The position numbers were made by a program, and so were the translations under genes. This document shows, piece by piece, positions 19,684 through 27,354 of a DNA stretch of 42,046 bases. This DNA is from Planctomycetota bacterium. GTDB lineage: Bacteria; Planctomycetota; GCA-002687715. The stretch spans positions 1 to 42,046 of the forward strand of contig NZBC01000169.1 in the NCBI GenBank assembly GCA_002687715.1, written 5' to 3'. The notes under the pieces are model-generated. The model made no database searches, was not told the origin of the DNA, and saw only the letters and a program-made list of their open reading frames with translations. Each line of letters begins with the position of its first letter. Within the stretch, counting starts at the first letter, position 1.

Positions 19684-21348
19684 TTAACGACTGAGGTCGA
19701 TGCGGATCTCCGCCGATTCACCCGAGGCGCGACGTACCCTGATCATCAGTCCCGTTCCAGGGTACTCCTCGCGCAGGCACCACATCCTCATCAGTGCGCC
19801 TGGGTCATCGTCGGCAAAGAACGGATTGCCATCGAACGTCTCGACGATGTCGCCCACCTTCAGTCCGGCCTTCGCTGCGGGTGCGCCGTCCTCCACCGTG
19901 GCGATCTCGAACCCCCGTCGCCCACCCGCCAAGTCCTTGGCCGTCCCGGTCCAACCGGCCTGCTTGCGGGTCTCGCGCAGGTGTCGCAATGCGTAGTGCT
20001 CCCAGTACGCGAGTCGAGGAAGCTCCGCGCTGTCCGTCACCAACCTGTCCAACGCCGCTCGGTGCTTCTTCGACTCGAGCACCTTGGCCGGAACATCCAC
20101 GACCACGCGCGCGGTGGGAACCCGTCGGCGATCGCCCGTCGTCCGCACAGTCTCGAGCGCGAGATGTGGGTCACGCCGCACCAGGGCATCGTGCAGCACG
20201 ACACCGTTCACCACGACCCTCACGTTGCGATCGAGGTCGACGAGCCGGTCGGACAGCCAGAGATCGAGACGGGTCAACGCGCCCGCAGTGATCTCCAAGC
20301 GGTTGGTCCCGGCGTCGAGCGAGGAGGTGAACGCCGCCTGGCGCGTGTCAGCCGCGATCCAATAGCGCCGGCGGTCGGGCGCCGTGATGGCCGGATGCGG
20401 AACGCGAACCACGCGGCCTCGCCACACCCGTCGCGGCCGCGACCCGAACCACTTCAGGACGGCGGGATACTTGTGCGAGAAGCCCTCGTGACCGCCGCGC
20501 GCTTCCTCCTCGTATCCGTGGTCGTACCCGAGTTCCGTCATCACCCGCCGGAACGCCCGCGGACCTGCGATGGAGCGGATGTTCCGATCCCGGGCGCCCA
20601 CGAGGACGTACGACGGGTAGGTCACCAGGTTCGCGAGCACGGCGCGGCGTGCTTCTCCCTCCGTCGCGACGGGGACCGAGCCACAGAACAACTCGGGCCG
20701 ACACGCTCCGCATTGCAGCGCGTAGTTCGACCCCAGGGAGATCCCGGTCATGAACGTGCGGTCCTCGTCGACGTCGTAGCGCGTGCGGATGCCGCGTAGC
20801 ACCGCCTCGAGGTGGTCGGGTCGGATGATCTCGTAGCGAACGCCGGAGCTCGAGCGCGAGATCTCGTCCGTTACCGCGGCGACCAGCCAGCCCGCGTCCG
20901 CGGCCGCCTTCGTCCACACCTGGCGCATCATGCGCGCCTGCTGCTCAACCCCGGCGTCGCCGCGCCGACCCTTCGGGACGGGTCCGCCGCCGAACGCGAG
21001 CACGAGCGGCAGAGGGGTCCCCGCCTTCACCGTCTTCGGGACGAACATCAAGACGCCCAGCGTATGTCCCCCCGGCACCTTCACGGGGAACTCGCGCGAT
21101 GCGGATTGCGGGTCGCGGGGCGGCCCCGACTTCGCGATGGCCGCCTCGAGCCGGGCCATCGTGGCGCGATCAACTGCGGCGCCCTCGGCAAACGCCTTCG
21201 CGGCGGACGCCTTCGCCTTCAAGAACTCGGCGCTGTCTGCGGCCGCGAACAAGCGATCCGTAACCCAGCCGAGGTCCTGAGCGGGCAAACGGACCGCCGC
21301 GGCCGCGATCAGCACGATGGGAACGAGCAGCCGGCGTGGGTTGCGCAT
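19684..21348 (-). CDS. Secreted alpha/beta hydrolase with C-terminal PDZ domain
   Basis: A 554-residue protein with a signal peptide (residues 1-24, ending PAQ). Residues ~85-300 form an alpha/beta-hydrolase (esterase/phospholipase-like) domain. The nucleophile elbow GISLGS places Ser at 204; likely acid and base are Asp254 (VGARDRN) and His287 (RGGHEGF). A middle beta-rich part follows. Residues ~472-552 are a PDZ domain (GFEIATVEDGAPAAKAGLKV is its binding loop and following helix). The start lies 4 bases after the stop of the upstream secreted protein, so the two are in one operon. The likely role is hydrolysis of an ester substrate in the envelope or periplasm, with the PDZ domain for binding; the substrate is unknown. 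Confidence 0.86.
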   Translation of the reverse strand: MRNPRRLLVPIVLIAAAAVRLPAQDLGWVTDRLFAAADSAEFLKAKASAAKAFAEGAAVDRATMARLEAAIAKSGPPRDPQSASREFPVKVPGGHTLGVLMFVPKTVKAGTPLPLVLAFGGGPVPKGRRGDAGVEQQARMMRQVWTKAAADAGWLVAAVTDEISRSSSGVRYEIIRPDHLEAVLRGIRTRYDVDEDRTFMTGISLGSNYALQCGACRPELFCGSVPVATEGEARRAVLANLVTYPSYVLVGARDRNIRSIAGPRAFRRVMTELGYDHGYEEEARGGHEGFSHKYPAVLKWFGSRPRRVWRGRVVRVPHPAITAPDRRRYWIAADTRQAAFTSSLDAGTNRLEITAGALTRLDLWLSDRLVDLDRNVRVVVNGVVLHDALVRRDPHLALETVRTTGDRRRVPTARVVVDVPAKVLESKKHRAALDRLVTDSAELPRLAYWEHYALRHLRETRKQAGWTGTAKDLAGGRRGFEIATVEDGAPAAKAGLKVGDIVETFDGNPFFADDDPGALMRMWCLREEYPGTGLMIRVRRASGESAEIRIDLSR

Positions 21349-21352
21349 GGCT

Positions 21353-22777
21353 CTACTTCTGACCCGCCGCGCGGATCCACCCCTGGAACTCGCGACGAAG
21401 CGACTCGGGCTCGATGCGCAGAGTCTCCTGGATCACCTTCTTCAGGGGTTGCTTCGCAGCTACCGAGCTCAAGAAGCGAGTCACGTCGTTCGGACGGGTC
21501 TCGACGAGATACCGGACCAGAAGGCCCGCAACGAGCACGTCGTCGACGCGCATCTCCTCCCGGGTCTTCGTCAGCACCTCTTCCAGCGCGGGCACCTTCG
21601 TGCCGGCGAACCGCGCCGCACCGACGACTCGCCAGTCCGCACCGACGCTGATCAGCCTGGCCTTGAGTCGCGAAACCTCGCCGTCCTTCCCGTGCGCACC
21701 GAACCAGGTGACCGCCGTCCCGACGTAGGACTTGGTGAGATACAAGCCGAGCCCTTCGCACAGGGCGCCTTGTGCGTCGGGATCGAGGTTGAACGTCCCG
21801 AGGATGATCCACGAGAACGACTGCCTCACGATCGCGTCCAGCCGCCGTCCGGGCGTCTCCTCGCGGAGCACGAGGCAGCTCTGCCGACTCGCCCAGACAC
21901 CGGCCAGGGTCTTCGCGGACTTGACGACGTCGGGGCCGAGGCTCGACACCGCACGACCGAGTCGAACGACGTGCTCCGGACGATCCAACAGGTAGATCCG
22001 ATAGCCGGACGGCAGCGACACCGCACTCCCGAAGATCCGCTTGACGAACTCACGCACACCATCGATCGCGCGCGCCGCCCTCTCCGCCTCGGGCCTCGAC
22101 ACCGTCGCGAGCAGCCTCACGTGGGTCGTCTGCACCGTCGCGGCCCACGGCACCCCGCTCTCCGATTCGTCCTTCGACGGGGTGAGCTCCGTCACCTTCG
22201 CCCCGGCCCGGCACTCCCTGGCCCAAGCCGCGAGCTTGCGGCGGCGAGAGATGACCGCGGCCTGCTCCGGAGTCAGCCAGCGTCCGTCGACGTTCACGTG
22301 GCCGAGGGCGCGCTGTACGCCCGGGTGGTCCGGATGCAAGGCGACGCACCACTCGAGCATCGTCCGGCTCACGCGCGACGGCACTTCCGATTCGTGCCGG
22401 GCGAGCATCGCCACGACCCGGTCGCAATACGGCGCGACGACCCCTTGCTCCCGGGTTCGCATCTCCGACCAGGACGTCGTCTTTCGATTCGCCGGCTTCC
22501 GGTACCGGACCTGGCGCCAGCTACCGTCGCGCTGCTTGCGGTAGCACAGCACGCGGCGGGCCCTCTGGTGCTTCGGATTCAGCTCGATCAGTCGCCGGTA
22601 GATCCGATCCCGCTCGGCGAGCAAGCCCTTCGACTGGCACCACTTCGCATGCCGCTCGAGCCCCTTCACCAGGTCCTGGGCCGCGGCCGCGCGTTCGGAT
22701 TGAAAGTCCTGTCCCTCGACACTGGCAGCCATCGCGAGCAGGACAGCCCCCGCCAGCAACCAATTCCGACCGAGCAT
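21353..22777 (-). CDS. Secreted protein resembling a gluzincin peptidase without its zinc motif
   Basis: A 474-residue protein. Of two in-frame ATGs I prefer 22777, because AGGAGG lies 6 bases before it, while 22783 directly abuts the motif. A signal peptide occupies ~1-23. Residues ~25-175 are a charged helical region with TPR-like pieces. From ~215 to the end the layout resembles MA-type peptidases of planctomycetes: strands, then a helix, then the CEGLGLYLT segment at 340-348, which looks like the EGLA-Y zinc-ligand helix of gluzincins. The helix where HExxH would be reads RQSFS (318-322), so catalysis is unlikely if the alignment is right. It lies upstream of, and 4 bases from, the PDZ hydrolase gene. 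Function is unknown; a non-enzymatic relative is my inference. Confidence 0.72.
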   Translation of the reverse strand: MLGRNWLLAGAVLLAMAASVEGQDFQSERAAAAQDLVKGLERHAKWCQSKGLLAERDRIYRRLIELNPKHQRARRVLCYRKQRDGSWRQVRYRKPANRKTTSWSEMRTREQGVVAPYCDRVVAMLARHESEVPSRVSRTMLEWCVALHPDHPGVQRALGHVNVDGRWLTPEQAAVISRRRKLAAWARECRAGAKVTELTPSKDESESGVPWAATVQTTHVRLLATVSRPEAERAARAIDGVREFVKRIFGSAVSLPSGYRIYLLDRPEHVVRLGRAVSSLGPDVVKSAKTLAGVWASRQSCLVLREETPGRRLDAIVRQSFSWIILGTFNLDPDAQGALCEGLGLYLTKSYVGTAVTWFGAHGKDGEVSRLKARLISVGADWRVVGAARFAGTKVPALEEVLTKTREEMRVDDVLVAGLLVRYLVETRPNDVTRFLSSVAAKQPLKKVIQETLRIEPESLRREFQGWIRAAGQK

Positions 22778-22866
22778 CCGCATCCTCCTTCCTCTGCGCC
22801 TCGACCGCCCCAGTCTACTAGTGTTCGGAGTCAGAAGTTGCCTGGCCTTTCCTGCGCCGCGGGACG

Positions 22867-23946
22867 TCACCCGGGTCTCCCGTGTCCCCGCGGGCGCGTC
22901 TCCTTGACCAGCGGCAACCAGCGATACGGGGTGTCGCGAAAGTAGAACACGCTGTCCAGCACGGCAGCTCCCGAAGGGAATGGGCCTTCTTCGAGGTATC
23001 CGAAGTAGGCGTCCACGGGGTCGAGCACGTCGATGTCCCAGCCACCCCGCTCGATGCGCAGGATGAAGATCTCGCCGCGATCGGGGTCGTGGGAGAAGGC
23101 GTCGTGGAAATCGACGATGTAGTCGTAGGCGGCTGGGATGGAGGGAAAGACGCTGTCGGGCGGCATGCCGTGAACCGCCAGCTCCGTGTCCAGGACGAGC
23201 ACGACCTTGCCCGCAGGATCGTCGCCGGAGTCGACCGTGACCACGAGGTGTCCGTCGTGGCGGGCCATGAGGATGGGGTGGGTTCCGCAGCGATGCGCTC
23301 GGAACTCGGGCAGCAGGTTTGCCGTGAGGCTCATGATGCGGGAGTTGGTCTCGCTGCGCACGAAGTAGCAGCCGCGCCGGGTCTCGCCGCGAAAGTCCGT
23401 GTAGCTCACGTGGGCGCGGTAGGTCGACTGGTAGAAGTTCATCCGCAGCATCCGGGGCAGGTGCCCGATGCCGAAGTCCTGGAGCCGCGAGATGGTGAGC
23501 GAGACGAAGCCATGACCGTCGTAGAGGTCGAGTTCGAAATCGTCCGGGACGATGCGGGCGAGAGCGTCGGGGTCGACGCGGAAGTTCGCGCACACCGCCT
23601 CGGCCCAGACCGTGTTGGCATCGAACGGGAGCGAGGGCTCTTCGCGCTGGAAGCGCCGAACGAACGCGGGATCGTCGGGAGTCAGCTCGCGCTCCACTCC
23701 TTCCAGGACGGCGTCGAGCCGTTGCGCCCCAGCGCGAGTCACCCGGAAGACGCCGGCGAGCTCCTCGAGACACCGCTCTTCGACCAGGATGACGAGCTGC
23801 GCGTGAACGTCTGGGTCGTCCAGAAGCGTCTGGAGTTCATTCGCGGCGAGCGGCCCACGGTGTTGACACGCCACGAGAATCGCAAGGGCGCACTCGTTGA
23901 GCCCCTCGATCGCATCGTCTTCAGGCGATCTCGGTGCGTCCGTCAT
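22867..23946 (-). CDS. DUF2071 family protein with N-terminal winged-helix-like domain
   Basis: A 359-residue protein. Residues ~105-345 match the DUF2071 (YqjF-like) pattern: CANFRVDPDALARIVPDDFE at 119-138, then GHGFVSLTISRLQDFG, and a later RGCYFVRSETNS segment. The fold is related to acetoacetate decarboxylase, but enzymatic activity is not established for this family. The first ~85 residues (helices, then FRVTRAGAQRLDAVL) look like a small winged-helix domain, which would be an addition to the usual family length. Its first 26 bases overlap the end of the upstream membrane-protein gene, so the two are probably translated together. No signal peptide is seen, so it is probably cytoplasmic. 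Confidence 0.82.
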   Translation of the reverse strand: MTDAPRSPEDDAIEGLNECALAILVACQHRGPLAANELQTLLDDPDVHAQLVILVEERCLEELAGVFRVTRAGAQRLDAVLEGVERELTPDDPAFVRRFQREEPSLPFDANTVWAEAVCANFRVDPDALARIVPDDFELDLYDGHGFVSLTISRLQDFGIGHLPRMLRMNFYQSTYRAHVSYTDFRGETRRGCYFVRSETNSRIMSLTANLLPEFRAHRCGTHPILMARHDGHLVVTVDSGDDPAGKVVLVLDTELAVHGMPPDSVFPSIPAAYDYIVDFHDAFSHDPDRGEIFILRIERGGWDIDVLDPVDAYFGYLEEGPFPSGAAVLDSVFYFRDTPYRWLPLVKETRPRGHGRPG

Positions 23947-24529
23947 CTGCCCGCCGTCGCCTCTTTTCGCGATGCAACGTGATGCCCGGCACCATCAACG
24001 CCACCCACCACAGCGTGGCTACCAGGTACCACTGGACCTCGACGAAGGCCGGGCTCACGAGCGCGAGCACCACGAACGCAACGGCCGTCGCCAGGAACCG
24101 GACGCTGAAGACCACCCCCATCACTGCGAACGCGAACCCCGACGTGAGCGCGAGGATCGGCCCGTACGACGCCGGCGGCAGGTCCCCGAGCTCGATGACG
24201 AGGACGCCGACGGCACCGAAGACGGTGAACGACATCCAGATCCCGTGGATCTGACGCTCCACGAAGCTACGCACCCCCCGGTCACGGTCGATCAGGGCCG
24301 CAATGATGACGAGGTTGACGACCGCGACGATGGACAGGGGAACGAGATAGGCGAGGATCGGCCGCTGCTCGCGCTCCACGAAGTACCCGACCGCCGCAAA
24401 ACCGGCCGCGTTCGAGAATGCGTGGCACATCCAGGTGGCACCCCAGTTCTGCTCCGCGAGATCCTCGCGGGTGTTCTGGATCGTGTCGCGGATGATCTGC
24501 AGCGCGCGCTCGGCCTGGTCCTTCTGCAC
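23921..24529 (-). CDS. Multi-pass membrane protein of unknown function
   Basis: A 202-residue protein starting at a GTG (24529), 22 bases after the stop of the upstream TPR gene. No good Shine-Dalgarno is visible, so the start is uncertain. After an amphipathic N-terminus (~1-30), five or six membrane segments can be seen (about 58-80, 96-114, 122-143, 145-160, 165-183, and perhaps 35-50). The C-terminus is very basic (REKRRRR) and probably cytoplasmic. I do not recognise a family. Its end overlaps the DUF2071 gene by 26 bases; a functional link with that protein is plausible but only by position. Confidence 0.78.
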   Translation of the reverse strand: MQKDQAERALQIIRDTIQNTREDLAEQNWGATWMCHAFSNAAGFAAVGYFVEREQRPILAYLVPLSIVAVVNLVIIAALIDRDRGVRSFVERQIHGIWMSFTVFGAVGVLVIELGDLPPASYGPILALTSGFAFAVMGVVFSVRFLATAVAFVVLALVSPAFVEVQWYLVATLWWVALMVPGITLHREKRRRRADDGRTEIA

Positions 24530-24551
24530 AGCGCCACTGTAGCCGGCGTCG

Positions 24552-26153
24552 TCACTTCTTGCGCGCGAGCATCTGCTCGCAGAGCGCTTTGTTCTTCAGA
24601 CTCGATGCGCGCTTCGGGACTTTGACCAACACCTTGTCGAACCAGCCGATGGCGTCCTTCCACTTCTTCTGCTGCAAGCGAACGACACCCATGTTCTCCA
24701 GCGCATCGACGTAGGCGGAGTCGTGCTCCAGAGCCTGCTCGTACCACTTGACGGCCACCTTCAGCTTCTTCAAGTGATAGTGGTACATGAGTCCAGTGTC
24801 GTTGAGGATCTGAGCCTTGGTGGTCGCGGCGGCGGCGGAATCCACGATCGCCCCGGCCGCGAGCTCGTAGTGGTAGGCCCCCTTCCGCCAGTGACGGCGC
24901 GCGCTCAGGGACTTCTTCTTGAGCCAAGCCTCGCTGCCGAACTCGCGGTAGCAGAAGCCGAGGTTCTGCTGCAACGTCGCGTTGCGGGTGGCGTACGGGG
25001 CGCCAGCACTCAGGATCTCGGTCGCGCGCTTCCAGTTACGTTTGCGGGCGTAGATCCCGCCGAGTGTGATCAGGGCGTCAACCGGCGCGACGACGCCCTT
25101 GCGAACGGGAGTATTGAGCGCCATGCCTCTCACCACGAGGAGAAGCGCCTCCTTCTCCTTGCCCTGCTTGCCAAGGAGGAACCCGAGGTGGTACGCGGCC
25201 TCGGCGAGCGTCTCCCCGCTCATCTTCCAAGCTGCACGATAGTGCTTGATCGCCTCCTGCTCCTGCTTGCGCAGCTCGTGAAGGTAGCCCCGCCACCAGT
25301 GCCCGAGCCCCTGGGTGGGATGGGCCCCGACCCAGGCGTTCACGATGTCGTCGGCCTCCTTCCACTCCTTGTAGCGTCCCGCGAGCAGCCAGATCAGCTC
25401 GCCAGCCGTGCGCGCGGATTCATCAGTGAGCTGCGGCCGTTTGACCGCATCCGCGAGCGCTCCGAGTCCGGCGTGCCGTTGGTGCAGTTTGTTGTGGTAC
25501 ATCGCACGCTCGAGCGGCAGCCGCGCATCCCGTTTGAGACGGGCTTCCGCCTGGTTGAGCACCCCGATGGCGTCGCTAGTGGCGCCGGTCCAGTCCAGCA
25601 CCCGCGCGTACACGATCTGGAACCGCACGTGGTCGGGACGCTTCTTGATCCGCTCTTTCGCGAGCTTGCGCGCGTCGGCCATGAGATGCAGGTTGATCAA
25701 CGTCGCGACTTCGAGTTCGAACGCGGAATCGTCCATCGGATCCGCCCGCAGCGCCGCCTGTGCATGCTCCAGCGCACGGTCCCGCTGCGCCCCGGCCCTC
25801 ATCCCCCGCCCTTCCTTCATCGCCGCGAGGTCGAGTAGCGCCTCCCCCACCCAGACGTGCATCTCGGAGTCGTTGGGGTTCTTGGCCAGCCACTCCTCGC
25901 CGGTGTGGGCCACCTTGTCGACCGCCCCCAGCTCCCGCCAACAGCGAATCCGAAGCCGCTGCACCTCGGACCGGCCGGCCAGTCGCTTCGGGAGGCGCGC
26001 CACCACGTCGAGCGCGTCCTCCCACCGCCGCACGTTCGCGTGCGCATTGGCGGCCTTCAGCGTCGGTCGGGGCGGCTTCTGCGCGACAGCGTCGGCGGGC
26101 GCAAGAACGATCAAGACCAGGAGCGGGAGGAGCAGCGACCTCATGATGCCCAT
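24552..26153 (-). CDS. Secreted TPR protein
   Basis: A protein of about 530 residues with a signal peptide (MRSLLLPLLVLIVLAPADAV, ending AVAQ). Starts at 26153 (MGIMRS), 26144 (MRSLLL) or 26186 are possible; none has a clear ribosome binding site. Nearly the whole mature protein is TPR-like: ADARKLAKERIKKRPDHVRF early, and a classic unit with YVDALENMGVVRLQQKKWKD near the C-terminus. It lacks the DRY...NP..GTA motif of the giant TPR proteins in this window, so it belongs to a different group. It heads the leftward gene run and is divergent from the PmoA-like gene. A scaffold role in the periplasm is inferred. Confidence 0.86.
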   Translation of the reverse strand: MGIMRSLLLPLLVLIVLAPADAVAQKPPRPTLKAANAHANVRRWEDALDVVARLPKRLAGRSEVQRLRIRCWRELGAVDKVAHTGEEWLAKNPNDSEMHVWVGEALLDLAAMKEGRGMRAGAQRDRALEHAQAALRADPMDDSAFELEVATLINLHLMADARKLAKERIKKRPDHVRFQIVYARVLDWTGATSDAIGVLNQAEARLKRDARLPLERAMYHNKLHQRHAGLGALADAVKRPQLTDESARTAGELIWLLAGRYKEWKEADDIVNAWVGAHPTQGLGHWWRGYLHELRKQEQEAIKHYRAAWKMSGETLAEAAYHLGFLLGKQGKEKEALLLVVRGMALNTPVRKGVVAPVDALITLGGIYARKRNWKRATEILSAGAPYATRNATLQQNLGFCYREFGSEAWLKKKSLSARRHWRKGAYHYELAAGAIVDSAAAATTKAQILNDTGLMYHYHLKKLKVAVKWYEQALEHDSAYVDALENMGVVRLQQKKWKDAIGWFDKVLVKVPKRASSLKNKALCEQMLARKK

Positions 26154-26385
26154 GGTACGGATCGGGCGGCCGAATTGATCAAACATCGTCGAGTGAGGCC
26201 CGCGCCGGCCCGCCGGGCGACATCCGCCTCCACGCTCCCGTAGGAGCAGATGGCCTGGCACGGCTCCGAGAGAAATCTGGCCAAACCCACATAGGACGGC
26301 GCCGGGTCCTGCAGTTAGGATAGTCCACCCTCGCTCGCGCTTGCCCTGTCCGACACCTATGCCCCGACCCCACCGGGGAACGTCC

Positions 26386-27354
26386 ATGCCTGGATTGCGC
26401 GTCGCATTTCTGGTCCTGCTCCTTGCCGCTGGATCCTCCGGCCAGTCGAGCGAGGTCACCCTCGAACGGCTCGCGGACCGTGTCCGCGTCGAGGTCGGCG
26501 GGAAGCTGTTCACCGAATACCGCCTCGACGGCAAGCGCCCGTGCCTGTGGCCGGTGAAGGGGCCGGGCGGGGTGACGATCACGCGGAGCCACCCGCTCGG
26601 AGCACTCGCCGACGGCGAGGCCAAGGACCACCCCCACCACACAGGCATCTGGTTCGGCCACGGCAACGTCAACGGCACCGACTTCTGGCATCCGCAATCC
26701 AAGAAGAACGGCGGGCGCGTCGAGCTCGAGAAGGTCCTGGATGACCCCGCGAAGGCGGGGCGGATTCGCGTGCGTCAGCGCTGGCTCGACGTTCAAGGGA
26801 AGCCGTTGGCTGCCGACACGACGACGCTCACCTTCGGCGCCGGCGCATCAGCACGTTGGATCGACTGGCGCGTGGACGTCGAGGCCACTCACGGCGTCCT
26901 GCGCTTCGGCGACACCAAGGAAGGGACGCTCGGGATCCGCATGCACCCGGCGCTGCGCCTCAACGGCAAGGTCGCCAAGGGCAAGGTCGTGAATGCGCGC
27001 GGCACCACAGGCAAGCGCGTCTGGGGCCAGCGTGCCGCCTGGATCGACTACTCGGGTCCGATCGATGGGCGCGTCGTCGGCGTCGCCATGATGGACACAC
27101 CTGGTAACCCTCGCTACCCCACGTGGTGGCACGCTCGGGAGTACGGCCTCTGCGCCGCGAACCCGTTCGGCATCCACTACTTCGAAAAGAAGCCTCGCGG
27201 AACCGGCGACCTCATCCTCCAGGAAGGCAAGACCCTTACCTTCCGGTGGCGCGTCGTCGTGCATGACGGGGATGCGCGAGCCGCGGATATCGCCGCCCGC
27301 CACCTCGCCTGGAAGGAATCCGCCATCGGCGGTGTGGAGAAGAAGAACAGATGA
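26386..27354 (+). CDS. Secreted PmoA-like protein (DUF6807)
   Basis: A 322-residue protein started at 26386, where GGGGA lies about 7 bases upstream. A signal peptide occupies ~1-20 (ending SSGQ). The family signature DHPHHTGIWFGHGNVNG is at residues 81-97, and later segments GIRMHPALRLNG and NPFGIHYFEKK fit the same family. Such proteins are often labelled methane oxygenase PmoA in annotation, but they are soluble secreted beta-rich proteins common in planctomycetes. They are not true particulate methane monooxygenase subunits. The His-rich signature could bind metal or sugar. Its stop overlaps the ATG of the next gene, so the two are coupled. Confidence 0.9.
   Translation: MPGLRVAFLVLLLAAGSSGQSSEVTLERLADRVRVEVGGKLFTEYRLDGKRPCLWPVKGPGGVTITRSHPLGALADGEAKDHPHHTGIWFGHGNVNGTDFWHPQSKKNGGRVELEKVLDDPAKAGRIRVRQRWLDVQGKPLAADTTTLTFGAGASARWIDWRVDVEATHGVLRFGDTKEGTLGIRMHPALRLNGKVAKGKVVNARGTTGKRVWGQRAAWIDYSGPIDGRVVGVAMMDTPGNPRYPTWWHAREYGLCAANPFGIHYFEKKPRGTGDLILQEGKTLTFRWRVVVHDGDARAADIAARHLAWKESAIGGVEKKNR

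Noticed and set aside
21317..22945. A 542-codon plus-strand open frame
   Set aside because: It is antisense to the peptidase-like secreted gene, which has a signal peptide and a well-placed ribosome binding site.
26386..27354. True methane monooxygenase subunit
   Set aside because: The PmoA label for this family is a naming artefact; the protein is soluble and secreted, with no membrane segments beyond the signal peptide.
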